DNA of 64,000 nucleotides from Acidovorax sp. SUPP3334 (GTDB taxonomy: Bacteria; Pseudomonadota; Gammaproteobacteria; Burkholderiales; Burkholderiaceae_C). The position numbers were made by a program, and so were the translations under genes. Position 1 is the stretch's first letter. Every line of letters starts with the position of its first letter. Below are positions 8,334 through 16,067 of this stretch, piece after piece. The stretch covers positions 59,377-123,376 of the forward strand of contig NZ_BQXQ01000012.1 of NCBI RefSeq assembly GCF_030159055.1. Reading direction: 5' to 3'. Under the pieces are notes generated by a model, which ran no database searches, was not told the origin of the DNA, and saw only the letters and a list, made by a program, of their open reading frames with translations.

Positions 8334-8717
8334 GTGGAGTTGGTTCCAAAGTGGCTACGAGAATGGATCGCCAATCTCGGACCAAAGCAAAAGAACAGTG
8401 GCAGCGGTGCTGTGCAGATGGGAAACGTTGCAGGCCCAGTGCAAAACGTCACCCAGGTGCATCAGCATTTCTATGCATCGCCCGCTTCTCATTCACAGGC
8501 TGCAAGCGAACAGCCTCGTCAGGTAACTGATGCGCAGAAGGAAGTGCTGGCGTTGCTGAAGCAACTTGATAGGCCGATGCGTATCACGGTGCTGGAGTTC
8601 ATGAGGCGGGAGTTCAAAACTGCGATGGTTATTGAACTGATGCCCGGGCAGCTATACAGAGTTCGACGTTACGTTGAGACAGTTAGGCGCAAAGTTGAAA
8701 AAAGGGAGCGGGCATGA
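8334..8717 (+). CDS. Phage protein with NSG-GA-Q-G motif, unknown function
   Basis: Start is a GTG at 8334, chosen because AGGAGG at 8321-8326 sits 7 bases upstream; same-frame sequence further upstream overlaps the repressor. The 127-residue product begins VELVPKWLREW, then KNSGSGAVQMGNVAGPVQ and a VHQHFYA stretch resembling the repressor tail. A helical C-terminal half (about 60-127) ends highly basic. Its position right after the repressor suggests a lysogeny-associated role. Not recognised. Confidence 0.65.
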   Translation: MELVPKWLREWIANLGPKQKNSGSGAVQMGNVAGPVQNVTQVHQHFYASPASHSQAASEQPRQVTDAQKEVLALLKQLDRPMRITVLEFMRREFKTAMVIELMPGQLYRVRRYVETVRRKVEKRERA

Positions 8718-9325
8718 AAAAACACGCAGCGGTAGTTTTGGCCGCTCTCGTTGTTGCGCCGGTATGGGCCATTAACAAATGCACTGGACAAGACGGAAAG
8801 GTGACCTATCAGGAGGCGTCATGCCCCTCTAGCGCCACGGCTAACAAAGAGCTAAAGATTCAATCAAGTGGCGCTGAGTCGAGGTCGAGTAGTTGGTCGT
8901 TCGAGAGAAAGAACGACGAAATGACAGGCAAGGTTTCTTGCTTGGCAATGTCACCAATCTCGTTCCCGAAGGCTCCGAGCGCACCGAGATTTATACCTGT
9001 CCATATGGTGGTGGCGGTGACACCAAAGTCAGAACTTATCGGCTTGAGAACGAGTGATAACAGCAATCTCTTTCATAACGACTTGAATGGAATGGGTGTG
9101 AAAACTGACAACGGTCCATTTATTCCGATGTCAGTTAAGGCGGGTAGTCATGTCGTTGGGTTCAGTGACAGTGCGGCGTTGATTGATGCTGTCTCCAACT
9201 CAAAGTACTTGATGGTGAGGGCGCGATTTTGGCCTTTCGAGCAACTGTATGACATGGCGCCAATCCCATCGAACGGATTCAGCTCAGCGCTCAAGCAGGC
9301 AAGGGAGTGTGCCGCTAAGGGCTGA
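8714..9325 (+). CDS. Exported DUF4124-like prophage cargo protein
   Basis: The 203-residue product starts with a signal peptide (MKKHAAVVLAALVVAPVWA). A short Cys-containing module follows (KCTGQDGKVTYQEASCP, about 22-38) that resembles DUF4124, a small periplasmic/envelope domain common in betaproteobacteria. The rest is unfamiliar. It overlaps the preceding gene by 4 bases and is less G+C-rich than host genes. A cargo (moron) gene expressed from the lysogen is plausible. Confidence 0.6.
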   Translation: MKKHAAVVLAALVVAPVWAINKCTGQDGKVTYQEASCPSSATANKELKIQSSGAESRSSSWSFERKNDEMTGKVSCLAMSPISFPKAPSAPRFIPVHMVVAVTPKSELIGLRTSDNSNLFHNDLNGMGVKTDNGPFIPMSVKAGSHVVGFSDSAALIDAVSNSKYLMVRARFWPFEQLYDMAPIPSNGFSSALKQARECAAKG

Positions 9326-9398
9326 AATTGACCGAATCCAATTAGGGGCCATAAACGCCACCATAAAAACAGAATTCACAACAGGGAGGAAATGGAAG

Positions 9399-9758
9399 AT
9401 GGAAGAGCAAGTTTTCTTTGAGCACAACGGCGTCAAGGTCACGAACGCGAGGTTCGTCGTGGATGCGCAAACCTTCGCTATGAGCAACGTCACCTCGGTC
9501 AATCCGGTGACCGAGCCGCCGAGCCGCTTCGCTCTCATCTTGGGCTTGATCATCGGCGTGCTGATCGCTTTCGCATCCCCGGTTTTCGGCATCATCCTGG
9601 CCGCGATCTGCGCACTGTTCTTGTACCTGCAAAAGACCAAGTACCACGTGATGCTGCGTACTGCTGGCGGTGAGACCAAAGCTCTGAGCACCGATGAGCG
9701 GGAGTATTTCAACCAGGTGGTCGGCGCGCTGAACCAGGCCATCGTCCATCGCGGTTGA
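9399..9758 (+). CDS. DUF6232-like membrane protein, prophage cargo
   Basis: Start ATG at 9399 has GGAGGA at 9385-9390; a longer frame upstream lacks support. The 119-residue product has a short N-terminal beta-rich part (EEQVFFEHNGVKVTNARFVV), then two adjacent hydrophobic segments at about 48-66 and 68-80. A cytoplasmic C-terminal part follows. This layout matches the DUF6232 family, small two-pass inner-membrane proteins of unknown role. Start codon and RBS are clear; function is not. Confidence 0.65.
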   Translation: MEEQVFFEHNGVKVTNARFVVDAQTFAMSNVTSVNPVTEPPSRFALILGLIIGVLIAFASPVFGIILAAICALFLYLQKTKYHVMLRTAGGETKALSTDEREYFNQVVGALNQAIVHRG

Positions 9759-9783
9759 TTAGAGCGCAAAGGCAATCACTGAT

Positions 9784-10818
9784 ATGAAGCCAACCACTGA
9801 GCGAAACCTGCCTGACATCGTTATTCGCAGCGAAGAAGAGGCATACGAGGTTCTTCGGAAAGCGCGCGACGGAGAGCTTGGCCCATACAATTCGATCATA
9901 TTTGACGGCTGGCCCACCCTGAATCTGTATCTCCAGGGCGATAAGTTTCACCAGAGCATTACGCCCACGGTCATGAAGGGGCTGCTTGAGTTCCAAAAAG
10001 GAATTTACCGTTCTTACGCCGCTGCCAAGTACGACCACCCGGCTAAACGCCTGAGTGACAAGGAACGCGAAGATCTAGAAATTCGGGTCGATGTCAACGA
10101 TGGTTCTTCTGATCTTGAAATCAATTTTCAAGAGCTTGCGGAGAAACTCTTTGAACGAATGGTGGGCAAAATGGATTCTCAGGACATCGTGATCACTATC
10201 GTGACGATTGCTGTTCTGTACTTCGGCACTTCAGCGTATCGAAGCTTCCTTGAGAATCGCAAAGAAACCCGCATCAAGGAAGTGTCTGACGAAACGCAAC
10301 GCGAAACTCTTGCCACATTGAAATACACAAGTGAGCAAGAAACCAAACGCGCTCAGATCCTTGCGGACTTGGCCCGAGAAAATAACAAGGTGGACAACAT
10401 TGCTCAAATCGCTTTTGACGCACAGACCGAGGTGGTCAAGGCGATGGCAGCAGGCAGTAGTTCGGAAGTTGAAGGTATTGCTTTGGCTCCTGGAATTGCA
10501 GAAGCCCTGACGCAAAACGCCCGGCGCAAGTCTGAAGAGGTCCGCCTTGACGGTGTGTACAGGCTTATCAAGTTGGACTGGTCAGACACCAGTAAATTCA
10601 AGGTTCGGGTATTCAACACCAAGTCCGGTATCTACCTGGATGCCGAAGTTCAGGACGATTCTTTGACGGGGAAATACAAAGAAGCGTTACGTGAGGCGGA
10701 GTGGAGCCGTTCGCCTGTTTCTCTGAAGATCAACGCAAAAACCTTTGGCGAAGAATCCTACCGGAACGCTGTGGTCATCAGTGCCGAAAAGTTCGTACCA
10801 CCTGACGAGGTGGCATAG
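9784..10818 (+). CDS. Single-pass membrane protein with coiled coil, prophage cargo
   Basis: The 344-residue protein has a soluble N-terminal domain (about 1-130). One transmembrane segment follows (IVITIVTIAVLYFGTSAY, about 137-155), then a charged coiled coil (about 160-205) and a C-terminal domain (about 240-344, DGVYRLIKLDWSD...). I do not recognise it. It lies between the repressor and lysis genes, where lysogenic-conversion or exclusion genes are often found, and its codon use is less G+C-rich than the flanking late genes. Confidence 0.65.
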   Translation: MKPTTERNLPDIVIRSEEEAYEVLRKARDGELGPYNSIIFDGWPTLNLYLQGDKFHQSITPTVMKGLLEFQKGIYRSYAAAKYDHPAKRLSDKEREDLEIRVDVNDGSSDLEINFQELAEKLFERMVGKMDSQDIVITIVTIAVLYFGTSAYRSFLENRKETRIKEVSDETQRETLATLKYTSEQETKRAQILADLARENNKVDNIAQIAFDAQTEVVKAMAAGSSSEVEGIALAPGIAEALTQNARRKSEEVRLDGVYRLIKLDWSDTSKFKVRVFNTKSGIYLDAEVQDDSLTGKYKEALREAEWSRSPVSLKINAKTFGEESYRNAVVISAEKFVPPDEVA

Positions 10819-10888
10819 ATTCACGACCCTTCTGGACTTTTAAGCGCTTTACTTTCCGCACCTTCGCGCGCGCGGCATCCTGCCGTGC

Positions 10889-11392
10889 ATGGATAAAAAC
10901 CGCACCACCGTCGCTGCTCTGGTCGTCTCCGCCGCTTCGCTGGTGGGCATCGCGGGCTATGAGTCTTATCGGGGCAATGCATACCTCGATTCGGGCAATG
11001 TCGCCACCATCGGCTACGGTGCTACGTCGGGCGTCAAGCTCGGCGACACAACCACGCCGGCACGAGCCCTGATCAGGCTGCACGGCGACGTTTCCGAGCA
11101 CGCCCGGGCCATTCAGCGGTGCATCAAGGCACCGCTATTTCAATACGAATTCGATGCGTATCTGAGCCTGGCCTACAACATCGGCGCAGGCGCCTTCTGC
11201 AACCCTGCCAAACCGGCCGCGCCGCCGGCCTTGATCGACTTGATCAACGCGCAGCGCTACGCCGAAGCCTGCGCCCGAATCAAGGATTTCAACAAGTATC
11301 GGAACCCCAAGACCGGGCAGTTGGAGCCGCTGCGTGGGCTCACCAACCGCCGCGAGTTGGAGTACCGCACTTGCATCGGGGATGCGCCATGA
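10889..11392 (+). CDS. GH24 phage lysozyme, SAR-type endolysin
   Basis: The 167-residue endolysin cleaves peptidoglycan at lysis. The GH24 catalytic pattern E-8x-D-5x-T fits E25, D34 and T40 (GYESYRGNAYLD...ATIGYG). The N-terminus (residues 6-23, TTVAALVVSAASLVGIAG) is a weakly hydrophobic, Ala/Gly/Ser-rich segment typical of signal-anchor-release endolysins. These are exported by Sec and activated on membrane release. The i-spanin start overlaps its stop by 4 bases. Confidence 0.9.
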   Translation: MDKNRTTVAALVVSAASLVGIAGYESYRGNAYLDSGNVATIGYGATSGVKLGDTTTPARALIRLHGDVSEHARAIQRCIKAPLFQYEFDAYLSLAYNIGAGAFCNPAKPAAPPALIDLINAQRYAEACARIKDFNKYRNPKTGQLEPLRGLTNRRELEYRTCIGDAP

Positions 11393-11895
11393 AGCTGCGC
11401 ATCGCTGCAGCCATGGCGCTAACCCTGGCCGCTGTCCTGGGCGTGCGGACCTGGAATGCACATCTGCTCCAGCAGGGGGATTCGCAGGGCTCTGCCCGAG
11501 TGCAGGCGGCCTGGGACAAACAAGAGGCCGAGCGCAGCGCGGCCACGGCGCGTGACAACGCCACCAAGTTCAGAAACTCCGAAAGGGTTGCCAATGAAGA
11601 CGCCACACGCGAGGCCGCGCGCATGGCACGCGACGCTGCTGCTGCCGCTGCTGTTCGCGGCCTGCACCACGAAATTTCACGCCTCAACAAGCGCACCGAT
11701 CCCTACCCAGCAGGTGATGCCGGCATTGCCGCCTGCACTCGCGAAGCCGCCACCGCCCGGGAGCTTTTCGGACACAGCGCGCAAGCGTATTCAGACCTGG
11801 CAGCAGCAGCTGACGGACTCCGCGACCAAGTGACTGGGTTGCAGGACTTTGCGCGCAGCGTCTGCCGTGCGCCCACCACCGAGATCGCCCGATGA
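11389..11895 (+). CDS. i-spanin (Rz-like inner-membrane lysis protein)
   Basis: A 168-residue protein with an N-terminal membrane anchor (MKLRIAAAMALTLAAVLGV) and a long periplasmic coiled coil rich in Ala, Glu and Arg (about 35-100). This is the hallmark of Rz-type spanins, which with an outer-membrane lipoprotein fuse inner and outer membranes at lysis. Start ATG at 11389 overlaps the lysozyme stop. A second gene (11594-11833) is nested inside in the +1 frame. Confidence 0.85.
   Translation: MKLRIAAAMALTLAAVLGVRTWNAHLLQQGDSQGSARVQAAWDKQEAERSAATARDNATKFRNSERVANEDATREAARMARDAAAAAAVRGLHHEISRLNKRTDPYPAGDAGIAACTREAATARELFGHSAQAYSDLAAAADGLRDQVTGLQDFARSVCRAPTTEIAR
11594..11833 (+). CDS. o-spanin lipoprotein (Rz1-like), nested in Rz gene
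   Basis: A 79-residue protein wholly inside the i-spanin gene, in another frame. The signal sequence ends in lipobox LLFAAC, placing the mature Cys near residue 23. A Pro-rich mature part follows (ALPPALAKPPPPGSF), as in Rz1. Fully embedded Rz/Rz1 pairs are a known lysis gene layout. The start at 11594 is chosen because it begins the signal peptide. Confidence 0.82.
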   Translation: MKTPHARPRAWHATLLLPLLFAACTTKFHASTSAPIPTQQVMPALPPALAKPPPPGSFSDTARKRIQTWQQQLTDSATK

Positions 11896-12242
11896 TTTTT
11901 GAGCTGACGATGACTAACCTCATCTCTTTGGCTGGCCTGTTCCTGGGGGCGCTGTGGGCGCTGCTCAAGGTGATCGGGCTGCAGGCGGAGAAGCGGGCGA
12001 ATGAGAAGTTTGAGGCACTGCACGTGTCCATCGGCAAGCTGGGCGACGATTTGCGCCGGGAGGCAGATGCGGCTAGGCAACTGGAGACATCTTTTCTTCG
12101 ATTCCAGGCCGAGCTGCCCCGCGACTATGTGCGCCGCGATGACTTCGTGCAGGCCGTGGGCGGCATCAATACCCGTATCGATAACTTCGCGCTCCGCATG
12201 GAGCGTGCGCTGGACAACAACCGCAGGGGGGAGCATCTGTGA
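11892..12242 (+). CDS. DUF2730-like phage membrane protein
   Basis: This 116-residue protein has one N-terminal membrane segment (LISLAGLFLGALWALLKVIG) followed by a coiled-coil C-terminal part. Its place after the lysis genes and before the DUF3486 gene matches Mu gp25 (DUF2730), whose role is not known. It overlaps both neighbours by 4 bases. Confidence 0.7.
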   Translation: MIFELTMTNLISLAGLFLGALWALLKVIGLQAEKRANEKFEALHVSIGKLGDDLRREADAARQLETSFLRFQAELPRDYVRRDDFVQAVGGINTRIDNFALRMERALDNNRRGEHL

Positions 12243-12559
12243 GCCACTATTCGCCTGACATTCTTAAGGTGCGCCGCGAGGCCATCCGCTGGCATTTGCT
12301 GTCGGCCATCAATCTTTCGCGCCCGGTGGGCATCTACACCGAGGCCTTGCTGCCCATCGTGCAGTCGGTGTATGTGGATGCCACTCACCAAGAAATTCGG
12401 CGCGAGCTGGACTACCTCGAGGCCCGCGAGATGTGCGCCATCGTGCGCGATCCGCTGGACCGCTGGTCGGTTGATCTGACGCGCACGGGTATCGACTTCG
12501 TGGAGTACACGATCGATGCGCAGCCGGGAGTGGCGCGCCCCCGCATCACGCAGGGTTGA
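12239..12559 (+). CDS. Mu gp26-like phage protein
   Basis: A 106-residue protein with GTG start at 12239 overlapping the upstream stop. It has a winged-helix-like pattern (YTEALLPIVQSVYVDATHQE...RRELDYLEAREM), and its genome position matches Mu gp26. It is possibly a small DNA-binding packaging accessory. Assignment rests on position and overall pattern. Confidence 0.62.
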   Translation: MSHYSPDILKVRREAIRWHLLSAINLSRPVGIYTEALLPIVQSVYVDATHQEIRRELDYLEAREMCAIVRDPLDRWSVDLTRTGIDFVEYTIDAQPGVARPRITQG

Positions 12560-12562
12560 CCG

Positions 12563-13108
12563 ATGGCGCCGCGTAGCAAGGTACACACGTTGCCGCCACA
12601 GCTCAAGGAGTGGCTGGATGCCGAGCTCGTCAAGCGCGGATTCAGCGACTACGTGCAGTTGGCGGCGGACCTGCAAAGCCAGGGCGAGAGCGTTTCCAAG
12701 TCCACGCTGCACCGTTACGGCTCACAGTTCGAAAAGCGCATGGCGCAACTGAAGATGAGCACGGAACAGGCACGTGCCCTGGTTGACGCGGCGCCGGACG
12801 ACGAGGACAAGCTGGGCGCGGCCGTCGTGCGCATGACGCAGGAGCGCATCTTCGGACTGTTGATGGAACTGGACATCGACCCCGAGAGCGTGGACGTGAA
12901 CAAGCTGTTCAAGAACGCGGCCGAGATCGGCAAGGCGTCGGTGACCCAGAAGAAGTTCAGCCAGGCCGTGCGCAAGGAGATCGAAGAAGCGGCCCGCAAG
13001 AAGGCCCTGGAAGACGCCGCGCAGCAGGCCGGTGAAACCGGCCGGCAGCAGGGACTTTCCACCAGCGGCGTCGAGGCCCTGCGCGCGGCGATCATGGGGC
13101 AGCTGTGA
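12563..13108 (+). CDS. DUF3486 protein, probable terminase small subunit (Mu gp27-like)
   Basis: The 181-residue protein matches DUF3486: an N-terminal helix-turn-helix segment (LPPQLKEWLDAELVKRGF, then SVSKSTLHRYGSQF) and a helical C-terminal part. It is immediately upstream of the terminase large subunit with abutting stop/start. In Mu-like phages this is the small terminase that recognises the packaging site. Confidence 0.82.
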   Translation: MAPRSKVHTLPPQLKEWLDAELVKRGFSDYVQLAADLQSQGESVSKSTLHRYGSQFEKRMAQLKMSTEQARALVDAAPDDEDKLGAAVVRMTQERIFGLLMELDIDPESVDVNKLFKNAAEIGKASVTQKKFSQAVRKEIEEAARKKALEDAAQQAGETGRQQGLSTSGVEALRAAIMGQL

Positions 13109-14568
13109 TGCAACCTACCAAAATTGCGCAGGCCACGCGCATCCTGATGCAGTACCAGGTGGACTGGATCGCGGACAAGTCGCAGGTCAAGATCATGGAG
13201 AAGTCGCGCCGCATCGGTATCAGCTATGCCGAGGCGGCCGACGACGTGCTCTACGCAGCCAGCGCCGAGGGCGCCAACGTCTATTACATCTCGTACAACA
13301 AAGAGATGACGGCGGGCTTCATCCAGGACTGCGCCACATGGGCCCGGGCTTTCAACGCGGCTGCGGGCCAGATCGAAGAGTCGGTGATCGAAGAAGAGGA
13401 CAAGCAGATCCTCACATACACGATCAAGTTCGACAGCGGCCACATGATCCAGGCGTTCACCAGCAGCCCGCGCAACTTGCGCTCCAAGGGCCGGCCTGGT
13501 GAGCGCCTGGTCGTGGACGAAGGAGCATTCCTGGATGACATCAAGGAGGTGCTCAAAGCTGCCATGGCCATGACCATGTGGGGCGGGCAGATCCGCATCA
13601 TCGGCACCCACGACGGCGACGACAACCCTTTCAATGAGCTGATCAACGACGTGCGGGCCGGCAAGTTCCCCTACAGCGTCCACCGCGTCGATCTGGACGA
13701 TGCGCTGCGCGACGGGCTCTACCGCAAGATCTGTGCGGTCACCGGCCAGGAGTGGTCCCTGGAGCGCGAGGTGGAGTGGCGCCAGACCATGATCAACCGC
13801 TACAAGCCCAACGAGGACGAGGAGCTTTTCTGCATTCCGTCCAAGGGCGGCGGCGCCTGGCTGAGCCGCGCACTGATCGAGGATCGAATGCGCGCCGCAC
13901 CGGTGATTCGCTTCACGGGCACCGCAGATTTCAACAACGCTCGGCCCGATCTGCGCGAGCGCGAAATGCAGGATTGGATTGATGAGCACCTGATGCCGCT
14001 GCTGCGATTCGTTCCCGAGTTGCGGCACGCACTGGGCATGGACTTCGGGCGCAGCGGCGACTTGTCTTGCATCGCCCCGGCCGAGATCGCCTCCAACCTG
14101 CGGGTGCGCATCCCATTTCTGGTGGAGCTCAAGAACGTCCCTTACAACCAGCAGTTGCAGGTGTTGTACGCCATTGCCGATGCACTGCCGAGGCGATCAG
14201 GCATGGTGATCGACAGCCGGGGTAATGGCAGCTATGTGGGGGAAGCCGCGCACGACAAATACGGCTCGGTGGTCCAGCGGCTCATGCCCACCGAAGGCTG
14301 GTACCGCGACAACATGCCGCCTTACAAAGCGGCCTTTGAAGACGACACCGTGGAGATCCCCAAACATGACGGCCTGCTGCAATCCCACCGGGCCATCCGG
14401 CTGGTCCGCGGGGTGCCACGCATGCCTGAGGGCAAGACGACCGATGGCGGTCACGGCGACAACGCAATGGCCTGCGTATACGCGCACGCGGCGACACGCA
14501 TGAATTTTGGCCCGGTGCACGCCGCGAGCCGTCCCCGCAGCAGCGCGCTATCTCTTGAAGGGTATTGA
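13108..14568 (+). CDS. Terminase large subunit (Mu gp28-like)
   Basis: The 486-residue packaging motor has an N-terminal ATPase with an atypical Walker A (EKSRRIGIS, about 31-39) as in Mu gp28. Walker B RLVVDEGAFLDD is at about 131-142. The C-terminal nuclease-type region contains MDFGRSGDLSC. The ATG at 13108 directly follows a GTG at 13105; either could be used. Length is near the family norm. It is followed after 5 bases by the portal gene. Confidence 0.9.
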   Translation: MQPTKIAQATRILMQYQVDWIADKSQVKIMEKSRRIGISYAEAADDVLYAASAEGANVYYISYNKEMTAGFIQDCATWARAFNAAAGQIEESVIEEEDKQILTYTIKFDSGHMIQAFTSSPRNLRSKGRPGERLVVDEGAFLDDIKEVLKAAMAMTMWGGQIRIIGTHDGDDNPFNELINDVRAGKFPYSVHRVDLDDALRDGLYRKICAVTGQEWSLEREVEWRQTMINRYKPNEDEELFCIPSKGGGAWLSRALIEDRMRAAPVIRFTGTADFNNARPDLREREMQDWIDEHLMPLLRFVPELRHALGMDFGRSGDLSCIAPAEIASNLRVRIPFLVELKNVPYNQQLQVLYAIADALPRRSGMVIDSRGNGSYVGEAAHDKYGSVVQRLMPTEGWYRDNMPPYKAAFEDDTVEIPKHDGLLQSHRAIRLVRGVPRMPEGKTTDGGHGDNAMACVYAHAATRMNFGPVHAASRPRSSALSLEGY

Positions 14569-14573
14569 GCACC

Positions 14574-16067
14574 ATGTCCCGAGGCATCTATGTGTCCCCC
14601 ACCGAGTTCGTCTCGTTCGCCGAGGCTCGGCAGGGTTCGACCCTGTCAAAGCAGATCGCAACGCGCGAGCGCAGCACCGACTTGGCAGGCTTCGGCTTCC
14701 TGTTGCCCAACCCCGACCCGATCCTGAAGCGCCAGGGTAAAGACATCAGCGTATACCGCGATCTGCGCAGTGATGCGCATGTGGGCGGCTGCATTCGTCG
14801 ACGCAAGGCCGCCGTGAAGGCGCTGGAGTGGCGGGTGCAGCGTGGCAGGGCCAGCGCACGTGCAACGCGTCTGGCGAACGATCTGCTCGCCACCTATGAC
14901 ATGGACACGCTGATCAACGAAATCACCGAGGCGGTGCTGTTTGGCTGGCAACCCCTCGAACTTGTGTGGGGCACGCGCAATGGGGCGAACGTACCGCTGC
15001 AGGTAATCGGCAAGCCACCGGAGTGGTTCTTCTTTGACACCCAGGCGCAACTGCGTTTTCGCAGCCGCGAGCAGCCTATGCTTGGCGAGCCGCTGGAGCC
15101 GCGGAAATTCCTACTCGCACGCCAAGAGGCCAGCTACGCCAATCCCTACGGACATGCGGATCTGTCCATGTGCTTTTGGCCGGCGATTTTCAAGCGTGGC
15201 GGGCTCAAGTTCTGGGTGACGTTCACCGAGAAATACGGTACGCCCTGGTTGGTGGGCAAGCAGCCACGTGGCACGCCTGGGACCGAGGTGGATGCGCTGC
15301 TGGATAAGTTGGAGGCCATGATTCAGGACGCGGTGGCGGCGATTCCTGACGATTCGAGCATCGACATCCTGGAGGCCGGCGACAAGGGGGCCAGTGCTGA
15401 CCTCTACGAACGGCTGCTGATGTTCTGCCGCTCCGAGATCAGCATCGCGCTGTTGGGCCAGAACCAAAGCACGGAATCCAAAAGCAATCGCGCCAGCGCG
15501 GAGGCAGGATTGGAGGTGGCCAAGACGATCCGCGATGGTGATGCCACTCTGGCGGCGGCCACCATCAACCAATTGCTGCGGTGGGTGACCGACGTGAACG
15601 AAGGCGAGCAATCACCAGCCCCCACCTTCGAGCTGTTCGAGGAGGAAGACGTCAACACGGAGCAGGCCACGCGCGATGAGACGCTGAGCCGCGCAGGGGT
15701 GCGCTTCACGCCGGCTTACTGGCAGCGTGTTTACAAGCTGGAAGCTGGCGACCTCGAAGTGGCTATGCCGCTCGAGCCAGCGACTGGCGAGCCACCCGTG
15801 GCCTTTGCCGAGCGCGACGTGACGCAGGCCACCAGCGACACTTTGGCAGCGCTTGGCACGGCAGGCGCGCCGGTGGTGGACAACTGGGTCAAGCAACTGC
15901 GTGACCTCGTGGACACGTACGACGAACCCCAGGCGCTGCAGGACGCATTGTTGGATGCCTATGCCGATCTGTCCACGGCCGACCTGACCGAGCTAATGGC
16001 GATGGCTTTCGAGCTGGCTCATTTACGTGGGCGCGATCAAGCGGCGCAGGAGGCTGGCCGTGGCTGA
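14574..16067 (+). CDS. Portal protein, DUF935 (Mu gp29-like)
   Basis: A 497-residue DUF935 portal. It forms the dodecameric ring at the capsid vertex through which DNA is packaged. Recognisable stretches include YRDLRSDAHVGGCIRRRKAA and the GNQSTESKSNRAS-like segment AGLEVAKTIRDGDA. ATG at 14574 is preferred over TTG at 14565. The MuF gene starts inside its last codons. Confidence 0.9.
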   Translation: MSRGIYVSPTEFVSFAEARQGSTLSKQIATRERSTDLAGFGFLLPNPDPILKRQGKDISVYRDLRSDAHVGGCIRRRKAAVKALEWRVQRGRASARATRLANDLLATYDMDTLINEITEAVLFGWQPLELVWGTRNGANVPLQVIGKPPEWFFFDTQAQLRFRSREQPMLGEPLEPRKFLLARQEASYANPYGHADLSMCFWPAIFKRGGLKFWVTFTEKYGTPWLVGKQPRGTPGTEVDALLDKLEAMIQDAVAAIPDDSSIDILEAGDKGASADLYERLLMFCRSEISIALLGQNQSTESKSNRASAEAGLEVAKTIRDGDATLAAATINQLLRWVTDVNEGEQSPAPTFELFEEEDVNTEQATRDETLSRAGVRFTPAYWQRVYKLEAGDLEVAMPLEPATGEPPVAFAERDVTQATSDTLAALGTAGAPVVDNWVKQLRDLVDTYDEPQALQDALLDAYADLSTADLTELMAMAFELAHLRGRDQAAQEAGRG

